A stretch of DNA of 64,000 bases from Rhizobium album (GCF_003122325.1 NZ_QFBC01000007.1:124001-188000); one strand, 5' to 3'. Shown: positions 46,763-58,364, numbered from the stretch's first letter. Numbers and translations: made by a program. The notes: generated by a model not told the origin, from the sequence alone.

Positions 46763-47473
46763 TTGACAAAAACCATCATCGAGCTGAAGAAAGCCGATCT
46801 GACCCTGGGCCGCGACGCCGCTTCGGTCCATGTGCTCAAGAGCATGGATCTCAGCATCGATGAGGGCGAGGCCGTCGGCATCGTTGGCCCTTCCGGCTCC
46901 GGCAAATCGACGCTGCTGATGGTGCTGGCCGGCCTGGAGCGGCTGGATAGGGGTGAAATCCACATCCGCAACACGCCGCTGCACAGGCTGGGCGAGGATG
47001 CGCTGGCCGATTTCCGCGGCCGCAACATCGGCATCGTCTTCCAGTCCTTCCACCTGATCGCCAACATGACGGCGCTGGAAAACGTCGCCGTGCCGCTGGA
47101 ACTGGCGAATGTGCGCAACCCGTTCGACATCGCCCGGCGCGAGCTGCAATCGGTCGGCCTCGGCGAACGGCTGAGCCACTATCCCGGCCAGCTCTCGGGG
47201 GGCGAGCAGCAGCGAGTCGCCATCGCCCGGGCACTCGCGCCGTCGCCGGCAGTGCTGATCGCCGACGAGCCGACCGGCAACCTCGATACGGAAACCGGAC
47301 GACAGATCGCCGATCTCTTGTTTTCCAAGCAGCAGGAGCGCGGCATGACGCTGGTGCTCGTTACCCACGACATATCGCTGGCCGCCCGCTGCTCGCGGCA
47401 GATCCGCGTGCGCTCCGGCGAGATCGCCGGCGACAGCCGCAACCAGCCGGCCGAACAAGCGGCCTTCGCATGA
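46763..47473 (+). CDS. ABC transporter ATP-binding protein (YbbA/LolD family)
   Basis: The 236-residue ATPase has Walker A GPSGSGKST (near residue 46), signature LSGGEQQRV, Walker B VLIADEPTGNLD and an H-loop in VTHD. It is of the MacB/LolD subgroup that powers mechanotransmission rather than simple transport. The start is TTG at 46763 with AGGAAA upstream; no ATG gives a complete Walker region. The permease start overlaps its stop (ATGA). Confidence 0.94.
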   Translation: MTKTIIELKKADLTLGRDAASVHVLKSMDLSIDEGEAVGIVGPSGSGKSTLLMVLAGLERLDRGEIHIRNTPLHRLGEDALADFRGRNIGIVFQSFHLIANMTALENVAVPLELANVRNPFDIARRELQSVGLGERLSHYPGQLSGGEQQRVAIARALAPSPAVLIADEPTGNLDTETGRQIADLLFSKQQERGMTLVLVTHDISLAARCSRQIRVRSGEIAGDSRNQPAEQAAFA

Positions 47474-50019
47474 CTTCGCTGCGCTCCCGCCTGTGCCTCG
47501 CTTTCCGGCTGGCCTTGCGCGAACTGCGCGGCGGCCTTTCGGGTTTTTACATCTTCCTCGCCTGCATCGCGCTCGGAACGGCGGCGATCGCGGCGGTGAA
47601 CTCGGTTTCGAGATCGATCACCGATTCCATCGCTTCGGAAGGCCGCACCCTGCTCGCCGCCGACGTGCGCTTCGAACTCAACAACCGCGAGGCGACGCCG
47701 CAGGAACTCGCCTACGTCCAGAGCCTCGGCGATGTGGCGATTTCGACCGGCCTGCGTTCCATGGCCCGCCTGCCCGGAGGTGCCGATCAGGGACTGGTGG
47801 AGGTCAAGGCTGTCGATGACATCTATCCGCTCTACGGCACCTTCGAGACCAATGAGGGCGGCGCCCTGTGGCCGCTGCTGGCACGGCACGAAGACGGCCG
47901 CTACGGCGCCGTTGCCGCACCGTTGCTGCTCGACCGACTTGGCCTCAAGGTGGGCGACGAGGTCCTGCTTGGCAATGCGCGGCTGGCGATCGCCGCCACC
48001 GTCAAGAGCGAGCCCGACGCCATTTCGGAAGGTTTCGGTTTTGCACCGCGGCTGATCGTCAGCCGCGAGGCGCTGACCGCCTCCGGCCTGATGCAGACCG
48101 GCAGCCTCGTCGAACACGTCTACAAGGTTCGCCTGAAAGCCGGCTCGCCGCCGGCGGCCGGCATCCAGCAGGACGCCGCGCAAAAATTCCCCGATGCCGG
48201 CTGGTCGATCCGTGCCAGCGACCGAGCCGCCCCGGCGCTCAGCGACAACGTCACCCGGTTTTCGCAGTTCCTGACGCTGGTGGGCCTGACCGCGCTGATC
48301 GTCGGCGGCGTCGGTGTCGCCAATGCCGTGCGCGCCTTCCTCGATTCCAAACGCACCACCATCGCCACCTTCAAGTGCCTTGGCGCACCGGCCTTCGTGG
48401 TGGTGGCGATCTACCTGTTCCAGATCCTGCTGATCGCGCTGGCCGGCATCGGCATCGGCCTCGTTGTCGGCGCGCTGGCACCGATGGCGGTGGCGCCGTT
48501 CCTGGCCGGCTTCCTGCCGATTTCGGCAGCACCGGCGATCTATCCCGGGCCGCTGGCACTCGCCGCCCTGTTCGGCCTGCTGACGACGCTTGCGTTTGCC
48601 ATCCTGCCGCTCGGCCATGCCCGCGAAGTACCGGCGACCGCGCTGTTTCGCGAGCAGGGCTTCGAGCCGACCCGCCTGCCCTCCTGGCCCTATCTGCTGG
48701 CGACAGGCATCATTCTCGCCGCCCTTGCCGCGCTGGTGATCCTGACCGCCTTCGACCGCTTCGTCGCCGCCGTTTTCCTTGCCGCCGTCGCCTTCGGTTT
48801 CGTGCTGCTGCGGCTCGTCGCCGTGCTGGTGGCGGCGATTGCCCGGCGCAGCCCGCGCGTCAATTCGCCGGCACTCAGGCTGGCGATCGGCAACATCCAC
48901 CGGCCCGGCGCGCTGACCTCCTCCGTGGTGCTGTCGCTCGGGCTGGGGCTTGCGCTGCTCGTGACGCTGACGCTGATCGACGGCAATCTTCGGCGTGAAC
49001 TCACCGGCAACCTGCCGGAGCGGGCGCCGAACTTCTTCTTCGTCGACATCCAGGGCAGCGAGGTCGAGGGTTTCCGCCGGATCGTGAGCCAGCAGGCGCC
49101 GGAGGGCAAGATCACCGAAGTGCCGATGCTGCGCGGCCGCATCCTCGCCTTCAACGGCCAGGACGTCACCAAGATGGACGTGCCGCCGAACGGCCGCTGG
49201 GTGCTGCGCGGCGACCGCGGCATCACCTATTCCGAGGCCCTGCCCGAAAACGCCAAGCTGACCGCCGGCGAATGGTGGGCGCCGGACTACGACGGCGAGC
49301 CCCTCGTCTCCTTCTCCGCAGAGGAGGCGGGCGAACTCGGCCTGAAGATCGGCGACACCGTCACCGTCAACGTTCTCGGCCGCAGCCTCACCGCTCGCAT
49401 CGCCAACCTGCGCCAGGTGGAATGGGAATCGCTGTCGATCAATTTCGTCATGGTCTTTTCGCCGAACACCTTCAAGGGCGCGCCGCATGCCTGGCTGGCG
49501 ACGCTGACGGATGCGACGGCCACGCCGGCACAGGAGGCAGCCATCCTGAAAGCCGTGACCAACGCCTATCCGACGATCACCAGCGTCCGCGTCAAGGATG
49601 CGCTGGAGATCGTCGACAAGCTGGTCGGACAGCTGGCGACCGCCATCCGCGCCGCTGCCGCCGTGGCGCTGGTCGCCTCGGTGCTGGTGCTCGCCGGCGC
49701 GCTCGCCGCCGGCAACCGGGCACGTACCCACGACGCGGTGATCCTGAAGACGCTTGGTGCAACCCGCGCCATGCTGATCCGCGCTTTCTCCTACGAATAC
49801 ATGATCCTCGGCCTGGCGACGGCGGTGTTCGCGCTGTTTGCCGGCGGCGTCTCCGCCTGGTACGTGGTGAGCAGGATCATGAAACTACCCTCCGTTTTCC
49901 TCGCCGATGTCGCCGTGACGACGCTTGTCATCGCGCTGGTGATGACGGTTGGCATCGGCCTGGCTGGAACCTGGCGGGTCCTGGGGCAGAAGGCGGCGCC
50001 CGTGCTGCGCGAACTGTAA
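47470..50019 (+). CDS. ABC transporter permease, FtsX/YbbP family
   Basis: The 849-residue permease has an N-terminal membrane helix (about 20-40), a large periplasmic domain, a central bundle of helices (about 265-470), a second periplasmic domain and three C-terminal helices with RTHDAVILKTLGATRAML near 757. This is the duplicated FtsX layout of E. coli YbbP. With the ATPase and the divergent esterase it forms a TesA-YbbA-YbbP-like module, probably acting on envelope lipids or lipoproteins. Substrate unknown. Confidence 0.94.
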   Translation: MTSLRSRLCLAFRLALRELRGGLSGFYIFLACIALGTAAIAAVNSVSRSITDSIASEGRTLLAADVRFELNNREATPQELAYVQSLGDVAISTGLRSMARLPGGADQGLVEVKAVDDIYPLYGTFETNEGGALWPLLARHEDGRYGAVAAPLLLDRLGLKVGDEVLLGNARLAIAATVKSEPDAISEGFGFAPRLIVSREALTASGLMQTGSLVEHVYKVRLKAGSPPAAGIQQDAAQKFPDAGWSIRASDRAAPALSDNVTRFSQFLTLVGLTALIVGGVGVANAVRAFLDSKRTTIATFKCLGAPAFVVVAIYLFQILLIALAGIGIGLVVGALAPMAVAPFLAGFLPISAAPAIYPGPLALAALFGLLTTLAFAILPLGHAREVPATALFREQGFEPTRLPSWPYLLATGIILAALAALVILTAFDRFVAAVFLAAVAFGFVLLRLVAVLVAAIARRSPRVNSPALRLAIGNIHRPGALTSSVVLSLGLGLALLVTLTLIDGNLRRELTGNLPERAPNFFFVDIQGSEVEGFRRIVSQQAPEGKITEVPMLRGRILAFNGQDVTKMDVPPNGRWVLRGDRGITYSEALPENAKLTAGEWWAPDYDGEPLVSFSAEEAGELGLKIGDTVTVNVLGRSLTARIANLRQVEWESLSINFVMVFSPNTFKGAPHAWLATLTDATATPAQEAAILKAVTNAYPTITSVRVKDALEIVDKLVGQLATAIRAAAAVALVASVLVLAGALAAGNRARTHDAVILKTLGATRAMLIRAFSYEYMILGLATAVFALFAGGVSAWYVVSRIMKLPSVFLADVAVTTLVIALVMTVGIGLAGTWRVLGQKAAPVLREL

Positions 50020-50211
50020 GCGGGCGCCCGTCTGTTAACCAACTACCGTAAATCCGCATCCCGCGGCCGCCGCGCCGGCATTTCCGTCGGGCTGGGCCTT
50101 GTAAGCAACACAAAGTCACATCATATTCTTCTCAGGCATGCTGAGGCTTCGCAGCGGCGCCCGGGATATCCCGACACCGTAAATTCTCCGGAGCTTTCGT
50201 AAGAGGAAACA

Positions 50212-50949
50212 ATGGCTGATCTTCGTAACTACCAGAACCGGTCGACCTATTCGGGCGCGCAATCCGGTGCACTGATTGATGAGGGCCTGCGCGCCTATAT
50301 GCTCAAGGTCTACAACCTGATGGCGCTTGGCCTGGCGATCACCGGCGCCGCCGCCTACGGCACCTTTGCGCTGGCGGTTTCGAACCCTGCCTTTGCCCAG
50401 CTGATCTTCGTCTCGCCGCTGAAGTGGGTGGTCATGCTCGCTCCGGTCGGCCTGGTGTTCTTCCTGAGCTACCGCATCCACAAGATGTCCGTCGCCGCTG
50501 CCCAGACGACGTTCTGGATCTATGCCGCGCTGATGGGCCTGTCGCTGTCGTCGATCTTCCTGGTCTATACCGGCCAGAGCATCGTGCAGACGTTCTTCAT
50601 CACCGCTGCCGCCTTCGGCGGACTGTCGCTCTACGGTTATACGACCAAGCGCAGCCTGTCGGGCATGGGTTCGTTCCTGATCATGGGCCTGTTCGGCCTG
50701 ATCATCGCCTCGATCGTAAACATCTTCCTGCAGTCGTCTGCCGTGCAGTTCGCCATCTCGGTGATCGGCGTGCTGGTCTTCGCCGGCCTGACCGCCTACG
50801 ACACGCAGCGGATCAAGGAGATGTATTTCGACCAGGACGACGTTTCCGTGATGGGCCGCAAGGCGATCATGGGCGCCCTGCAGCTCTACCTCGACTTCAT
50901 CAATCTCTTCCTGTTCCTGCTGCAGCTGTTCGGCAACCGCAACAACTAA
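50212..50949 (+). CDS. Bax inhibitor-1/YccA family membrane protein
   Basis: The 245-residue protein has seven predicted helices and the BI-1 features AYMLKVYNLMALGLAITGAAAYG, QTTFWIYAALMGLSLSSIF and AGLTAYDTQRIKEMY, the last carrying the conserved acidic residues near the pore. AGAGGAAAC precedes the ATG. Bacterial members form pH-sensitive leak channels; in this organism the role is unknown. A clear terminator follows. Confidence 0.95.
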   Translation: MADLRNYQNRSTYSGAQSGALIDEGLRAYMLKVYNLMALGLAITGAAAYGTFALAVSNPAFAQLIFVSPLKWVVMLAPVGLVFFLSYRIHKMSVAAAQTTFWIYAALMGLSLSSIFLVYTGQSIVQTFFITAAAFGGLSLYGYTTKRSLSGMGSFLIMGLFGLIIASIVNIFLQSSAVQFAISVIGVLVFAGLTAYDTQRIKEMYFDQDDVSVMGRKAIMGALQLYLDFINLFLFLLQLFGNRNN

Positions 50950-50972
50950 GCGGAACGGATATGAAGACAAGC

Positions 50973-51000
50973 AAGGCGGTCCTCACGGGCCGCCTTTTTT
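50973..51000 (+). terminator. rho-independent terminator of the Bax-inhibitor gene
   Basis: AAGGCGGTCC folds with GGGCCGCCTT around a short loop and ends in six T residues, 24 bases after the stop. Confidence 0.88.
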
Positions 51001-51086
51001 CATGACCTGCGGGAGAAGCGGTAATAGGAGGGATTATCATCCCCGCAGCCCGGTCCATGCCCTGAGACGGCGAATCGGCCGACGCC

Positions 51087-51488
51087 TCACGTTTCGACCA
51101 GTTTCAGCACCTTGTCGAAAACCTTGAGAACCTGGGAAAGATCGTGCCCGCGCTTCAACACCATGCCGCCGGTGTTGACGACGGAAAAGGCTCCCTGCTT
51201 GGCCGCCAGCTTCGGATTTTTTTCGATGCGGTAGAGCGGCATTTCGCCGGAGCGCTTGAAGACGGAAAAGATCGCCTTTTCCTTCGTATGATCAATGGCA
51301 TAGTCACGCCATTCGCCTTCGCCGACCATACGGCCGTAGATCCACAGGATGGCATCCAGCTCACGGCGGTGGAAGGTCACCGGCAAGGGATCGAGATTTT
51401 GCCGATATTCGCGAAGGTCGATGACATCGGAACTGGAACTGTCGATAGATCTGTTTTCGCCGCGGGACAAATCCGGCTGATCAGTCAT
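51087..51488 (-). CDS. DUF2794 domain-containing protein
   Basis: The 133-residue cytoplasmic protein has the DUF2794 core: VTFHRRELDAILWIYGRMV, GEWRDYAIDH, FSVFKRSGEMPLYRIEKNP and a C-terminal GHDLSQVLKVFDKVLKL. It is found almost only in alphaproteobacteria and has no known function. The ATG at 51488 has GAGGAG 5 bases upstream; a GTG two codons earlier overlaps that site and was rejected. Confidence 0.93.
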   Translation of the reverse strand: MTDQPDLSRGENRSIDSSSSDVIDLREYRQNLDPLPVTFHRRELDAILWIYGRMVGEGEWRDYAIDHTKEKAIFSVFKRSGEMPLYRIEKNPKLAAKQGAFSVVNTGGMVLKRGHDLSQVLKVFDKVLKLVET

Positions 51489-51678
51489 GGACACTCCTCG
51501 ATCCCTGTGAATGTAACAGCGCCATGACAGTGTGCCTCAGCTTTACCAAAATGCAAGCCTGGGGAAGGCACGACGCAACGCACGAGATGAGGCGATATGC
51601 CGCATTCCGAACAAACCCATGCCCAATTTTGTTGGAATGATGCCTTCCGTGGCGGCGAGGTCCGTCCGCTTTCAGGCC

Positions 51679-51726
51679 CGGCCCGGCACCGTCAACCCCT
51701 GCCCCATCCCCAACGGTGCCGGGCCG
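51679..51726. repeat. long perfect inverted repeat downstream of the DUF1223 gene
   Basis: CGGCCCGGCACCGT and its exact reverse complement (14-bp arms) flank a 20-base C-rich loop, 28 bases past the DUF1223 stop. No T tract follows on the minus strand. It could act in transcript 3'-end formation or be a degenerate intergenic repeat. Confidence 0.55.
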
Positions 51727-51754
51727 AATGCGCTTTCGGGAAACAGCAAACCCC

Positions 51755-52498
51755 TCAGTGCGATGGCGCTGTCAGCATGGTTGCGCCGTAGATAGCGGAC
51801 GGGTCGCCTTTGCCGGTGGCCGATTGCAGCAGGATGGCGCAGCCGTCGCGCCGGTCGTTGCCGATGACATTGGCGGGAAGAACGATGCGCAGCGGCATGC
51901 CTTCCCACATGCCGACCGTCTGCACGTCGGTCACCGTATGCCAGTAGGTGATTTCCCGGCCGGTATTCTCGCCCTTGTCGACCTTGATGACCTGCTGCTT
52001 GTCGAAATAGGCGATGACGACATTGGCCTTGCCGGTGCCGGGACCGATATTGATTTCCAGTTCGTCCCCGCGCAGAGACGCCTCGACACCGACGCTAAGG
52101 CCGTCACCGGCGGATTTCAGGCTGTCGAGCTTTGCGTTGATCGCCTGCAGGTCAGTTCCCTTCATATGGGCGCGACCATTGACGATCACCTGCGGCGTAT
52201 AGACGTTGGCGCGGCCGAGCGTGCGGGCATAGGCATATTGCCGCTCGGTATTTTCCTTGGAACTCATCGTGTCCTTCCAGCCGAGATAGTTCCAGTAATC
52301 GACGTGATAGGCGATCGCCACGACGTCGCCCTGCCGGATCAGTTTCTCCAGCGCCGCGTCAGCCGGCGGGCAGGAGGAACAGCCCTGCGAGGTAAACAAC
52401 TCGACCACGCCCTTGGGCTTTACCGCTTCCTCGGCGCAGATCGGCACCGTCACCGTGACGCCGAGCACCAGACAGGAAACGAAACGCACAACGGGCAT
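51755..52498 (-). CDS. DUF1223 thioredoxin-like secreted protein
   Basis: The 247-residue protein has a signal peptide (1-22) and a thioredoxin-like DUF1223 domain. The candidate redox motif is FTSQGCSSCPPAD (CSSC, about residue 40), followed by AYHVDYWNYLGWKD and YTPQVIVNGR, the cis-Pro region. A periplasmic thiol function is inferred from the motif; the family has no established substrate. Confidence 0.93.
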   Translation of the reverse strand: MPVVRFVSCLVLGVTVTVPICAEEAVKPKGVVELFTSQGCSSCPPADAALEKLIRQGDVVAIAYHVDYWNYLGWKDTMSSKENTERQYAYARTLGRANVYTPQVIVNGRAHMKGTDLQAINAKLDSLKSAGDGLSVGVEASLRGDELEINIGPGTGKANVVIAYFDKQQVIKVDKGENTGREITYWHTVTDVQTVGMWEGMPLRIVLPANVIGNDRRDGCAILLQSATGKGDPSAIYGATMLTAPSH

Positions 52499-52696
52499 CA
52501 GTCCACACCTCTTTCCAGAACATCGCCGCCCGGCTGGAGCGGCAATGCTTCAAACGTCGGTCATAAAGCAAAATCGTTTCCGATCCGCAAAGCCACCCCG
52601 CTTATGCGACCGGACGGGCCATGGCCCGATGTTGGCGGTAGAACTACAACGTTGCTCCATCAACGGGAAGTCACGATGGGGTGATACTGCACATAT

Positions 52697-52731
52697 GAAA
52701 CAAATCTGCCGGGAAGTTTCCTCCCCGGCAG
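52697..52731 (-). terminator. probable terminator of acnA
   Basis: On the minus strand CTGCCGGG pairs with CCCGGCAG across a 10-base loop and is followed by ATTTGTTT. It begins 29 bases after the acnA stop. Confidence 0.7.
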
Positions 52732-52759
52732 CAAAAGGCGAAATTTTCTTCCCGAAAAC

Positions 52760-55453
<2,694 letters not shown>

Positions 55454-55627
55454 GAGAGACCCCGTTTCTGATTGCCAACACAGTCGTGCGAACGCCCATG
55501 CACTTCATGCACATCAGGATGCGGGTACGGCCATTTCCGCTGTCCGCACGTGGGAACTGCTGCCCGCAATCCCCGAAGTTCGGCGGAAGGATGAAGATCA
55601 CGCCGACCGCTGGCGTGGTTGCAAGTC

Positions 55628-55644
55628 TTATAGATAATTTCTAA
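55628..55644. promoter_or_regulatory. AT-rich imperfect dyad in the acnA-ccmA gap
   Basis: The 17-base TTATAGATAATTTCTAA matches its own reverse complement at 12 of 17 positions. It resembles, weakly, the ICE motif bound by the rhizobial iron regulator Irr. It lies about 175 bases upstream of acnA and 80 bases upstream of ccmA. It may equally be an ordinary -10 region. Confidence 0.2.
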
Positions 55645-55725
55645 GAAAGGTTCCAGACCACAGAGAGCCGGTTTGGGACATTTTTTGCAACGCAATGACT
55701 AAAATCCTAACGAAAGCGACGAGGC

Positions 55726-56373
55726 ATGCTTCTGACCGCCGAAAGCCTTGCCGCGCGGCGCGGTGAAGACCTGATATTCGTGAATGTTTCCTTTCGCTTA
55801 GGCAGAGGTGAAGCGCTGGTTCTGACCGGTCCGAACGGCTCGGGAAAATCGACGCTGCTGCGCGTCATTGCCGGGCTTCTGCCCGCGGAAACCGGCCATG
55901 TCTCAATTGCCGGCGAAGGGGTCGAATCCGGCAGCCGGCCCGGCGAATTCAGCCATTATCTCGGCCATCGCAACGCCATGAAAAAGGAACTGACCGTGGG
56001 TGAAAACCTGCGTTTCTGGCAGGTCTTTCTCGGCGACGCGCCCGGAGGAAGCGCAATGACGATCGAAGACGCCGCCGACACCGTCGGCCTCGGCGGCATC
56101 ACCCACCTGCCGTTCGGATATCTTTCCGCCGGCCAGCAGCGGCGATTCGCCATTGCCAAGCTGCTCGTCGCCTACCGGCCGATCTGGATCCTCGACGAAC
56201 CGACCGCCGCCCTCGACGCCAGCGCCGACCGGATGTTCGCCGACCTCGTCACCCGCCACCTCGCGGCCGGCGGCATCGCGCTTGCCGCCACGCACCAGCC
56301 GCTCGGGCTGGAAGGCGCGCAGCAATTGCGCATGACCGGCTTTGCCGGGGTGGACGCGGAGGTATGGGCGTGA
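55726..56373 (+). CDS. ccmA: cytochrome c biogenesis ATP-binding export protein CcmA
   Basis: CcmA is the ATPase of the CcmABCD complex that releases holo-CcmE. The 215-residue protein has Walker A GPNGSGKSTLLR (near residue 35), the variant signature LSAGQQRRFAIAK typical of CcmA, and Walker B WILDEPTAALD. It opens the ccmABCDG cluster. ccmB, normally adjacent, is separated by 346 bases containing a palindromic element. Confidence 0.97.
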   Translation: MLLTAESLAARRGEDLIFVNVSFRLGRGEALVLTGPNGSGKSTLLRVIAGLLPAETGHVSIAGEGVESGSRPGEFSHYLGHRNAMKKELTVGENLRFWQVFLGDAPGGSAMTIEDAADTVGLGGITHLPFGYLSAGQQRRFAIAKLLVAYRPIWILDEPTAALDASADRMFADLVTRHLAAGGIALAATHQPLGLEGAQQLRMTGFAGVDAEVWA

Positions 56374-56719
56374 AAGCCAGCCATCCGACCGACCCATTCA
56401 TGCCCTCCCGTTTGCCTTTACAAACCCTTATCCGGCTTGACGGCCTTCTTGTTGCTCTGTCCAGTACGCTCGAAGATGGGATGAGACGATCCGGCTTGAC
56501 CTCTTCTCCCCCACGGGGAGAAGGTCCCGGCAGGGGAATGTGGGGGTGCTACACGGCAAAACCTGCCCTTTTCGCCCCCCCCTCATCCGACCCTTCGGGC
56601 CCCCTTCTCCCCGAGGGGAGAAGGGGACGAGCGGCACCGCTTCTCGCATTTATACTGTCCCCTTTCTCCTTTTCCGGGAAGACGGTCGAGATAACGAGCA
56701 CACCTGGGAGGGCCGGCCG
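56374..56719. other. 346-base gap between ccmA and ccmB holding a repeat element
   Basis: The gap has no credible gene. Its right half holds two CTTCTCCCC/GGGGAGAAG palindromes and C-rich sequence, unlike the flanking coding DNA. The left part (56374-56490) shows nothing recognisable. Confidence 0.6.
56500..56630. repeat. RIME-like double-palindrome intergenic element
   Basis: Two hairpins bound the element. One is CTTCTCCCC-CAC-GGGGAGAAG (56503-56523, counting the loop bases). The other is a perfect 12-bp-arm palindrome CCCCTTCTCCCC-GA-GGGGAGAAGGGG (56601-56626). Spacing of two related palindromes over about 125 bases matches the published description of Rhizobium-specific intergenic mosaic elements (RIME). 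Naming is from memory; the structure is direct. Confidence 0.65.
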
Positions 56720-57379
56720 TTGATCGCCCTCTTCCTCCGCGACCTGAAACTGTCGATCCGTGCCGGCGGCGGCGCCCTCATCGGCGTATTGTTCTTCATG
56801 ACCATCGTTGCCGTCATTCCCTTCGGCGTCGGGCCGGACCTCAATCTGCTCGCTCGCATCGGCCCGGCGATCGTCTGGATCGGCGCGCTGCTGTCCGCCC
56901 TTCTCGGCCTCGACCGGCTGTTCCAGGCCGAGCGCGAGGACGGCTCGCTCGATCTCCTCCTGATGCACGAGACGCCGCTGGTGCTGACCGTCGCCGTCAA
57001 ATGCCTGGCCCACTGGGTGGGAACCAGCCTGCCGCTGGTGATCGCATCCCCCCTGCTCGGCCTGTTCATGAACATGGACGAGACGGCGATCGCTGCCGTG
57101 ATGCTGACGCTGATCGTCGGTTCGCCGGCGATCACCTTCATCGGCGCCGTCGGAGCAGCGGTGGCGGTGGTTTTGCCGCGCGGTGGGCTGCTGGTGTCGA
57201 TCCTCGTCCTGCCGCTGACGGTTCCGGTGCTGATCTTCGGCGTCAGCGCCACCTATGCCGCCGTCCAGGAGCCGGCGCCGTTTATGCCGCCCTTCCTGAT
57301 TCTCGTCGCCATCACCCTGTTCTTTGCCGCTCTCGGTCCCGCGGCGGCGGCGCTGGCGCTGCGCAACAGCGCGGAGTGA
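56720..57379 (+). CDS. ccmB: heme exporter protein CcmB
   Basis: CcmB is the six-helix membrane subunit of the CcmABCD complex. The protein reads LIALFLRDLKLSIRAGGGAL at the start and FQAEREDGSLDLLLM in the conserved cytoplasmic loop. A TTG at 56720 with GGGAGG upstream gives 219 residues, the normal CcmB length; the in-frame upstream sequence is repeat-derived and lacks family character. It is 45 bases upstream of ccmC. Confidence 0.94.
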   Translation: MIALFLRDLKLSIRAGGGALIGVLFFMTIVAVIPFGVGPDLNLLARIGPAIVWIGALLSALLGLDRLFQAEREDGSLDLLLMHETPLVLTVAVKCLAHWVGTSLPLVIASPLLGLFMNMDETAIAAVMLTLIVGSPAITFIGAVGAAVAVVLPRGGLLVSILVLPLTVPVLIFGVSATYAAVQEPAPFMPPFLILVAITLFFAALGPAAAALALRNSAE

Positions 57380-57424
57380 CCGAGATCAATTGCAGCCTGC
57401 GCGATATCAGGCTAAACATCCGGC

Positions 57425-58186
57425 ATGAGCGAAAACAGCCTGGCCATCACCAAATTCAGCGATCTTGCCAATCCGACCCGGTTCCTGACACTGGTCGCCC
57501 GCCTGCTGCCGTGGATGGCAGGCACCACCGTGCTGCTTTTTGCGCTCGGCCTCTATCTCGGCTTTGCCGCCGAAGGCGATTATCAGCAGGGCGAGACGGT
57601 ACGGATCATGTATGTGCATGTGCCGGCAGCCTGGCTGTCGATGATGTGTTACACCGTCATGGCGGCCTCGGCGATCGGCACGCTGGTCTGGCGCCATCCG
57701 CTTGCCGATGTCTCCGCCAAGACCGCGGCACCGCTCGGCGCCGGCTTCACGCTGATCGCGCTGATCACCGGCTCCCTGTGGGGCAAGCCGATGTGGGGCA
57801 CCTGGTGGGTGTGGGATGCGCGGCTGACCTCGGTTTTTGTGCTGTTCCTGATGTATCTCGGCCTGATCGCGCTGAACCGCGCCATGGACGATCCGTCGAA
57901 GGCCGCCCGCGTCAGCGCCGTGCTGATCCTCGTCGGTTTCGTCAATATTCCGATCATAAAATTTTCCGTCGAATGGTGGAATACGCTGCACCAGCCGGCC
58001 AGCGTCGTAAGGCTGGACGGCCCGACCATCGATCCGGAGTTTTTACGGCCGCTGCTGGTCATGGCCGTTGCCTTCACCGTGTTGTTCTTCACGTTGCACC
58101 TGGCGGCGATGCGCAACGAGATCCTGCGCCGCCGGGTCAGCGCCCAGCGCCGGCTTGCCGCCCGCATGGCCGCGCGGGAGGCATGA
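57425..58186 (+). CDS. ccmC: heme exporter protein CcmC
   Basis: CcmC attaches haem to CcmE. The 253-residue protein has six helices and the tryptophan-rich signature WGTWWVWDARLTS (near residue 122), with conserved histidines in VHVPAAW and EWWNTLHQPAS that hold haem. It follows ccmB and is followed 4 bases later by ccmD, the standard order. Confidence 0.97.
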   Translation: MSENSLAITKFSDLANPTRFLTLVARLLPWMAGTTVLLFALGLYLGFAAEGDYQQGETVRIMYVHVPAAWLSMMCYTVMAASAIGTLVWRHPLADVSAKTAAPLGAGFTLIALITGSLWGKPMWGTWWVWDARLTSVFVLFLMYLGLIALNRAMDDPSKAARVSAVLILVGFVNIPIIKFSVEWWNTLHQPASVVRLDGPTIDPEFLRPLLVMAVAFTVLFFTLHLAAMRNEILRRRVSAQRRLAARMAAREA

Positions 58187-58190
58187 GCGG

Positions 58191-58364
58191 ATGAGCCACG
58201 CCTTCTACGTCTATGCCTCCTATGTCGTCACGGTGATCATCATCGGCTGTCTTATCGGCTGGACCTGGCTCGATGGCCGCGCCCGCCAGCAGGAACTGCG
58301 GACGCTGGAAGCGTCGGGCATTCGCCGGCGCTCGGCCAAACCCGCCGACGAGACAAAATCATGA
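58191..58364 (+). CDS. ccmD: heme exporter protein CcmD
   Basis: This 57-residue protein has one membrane helix (about 7-28, YASYVVTVIIIGCLIGWTWL) and a basic tail with RRSAK, as expected of CcmD. The ATG at 58191 lies 4 bases after the ccmC stop, and its stop overlaps the ccmG start (ATGA). The small size and slot between ccmC and ccmG are decisive. Confidence 0.93.
   Translation: MSHAFYVYASYVVTVIIIGCLIGWTWLDGRARQQELRTLEASGIRRRSAKPADETKS

Noticed and set aside
47179-49731. Minus-strand frame of about 850 codons opposite the FtsX-type permease
   Set aside because: Low-complexity Arg/Gly/Gln-rich translation typical of antisense GC-rich sequence, with the permease clearly coding on the plus strand.
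51532-51795. Plus-strand frame between the DUF2794 and DUF1223 genes
   Set aside because: It crosses the long inverted repeat, has no ribosome-binding site and runs into the antisense of the DUF1223 gene.
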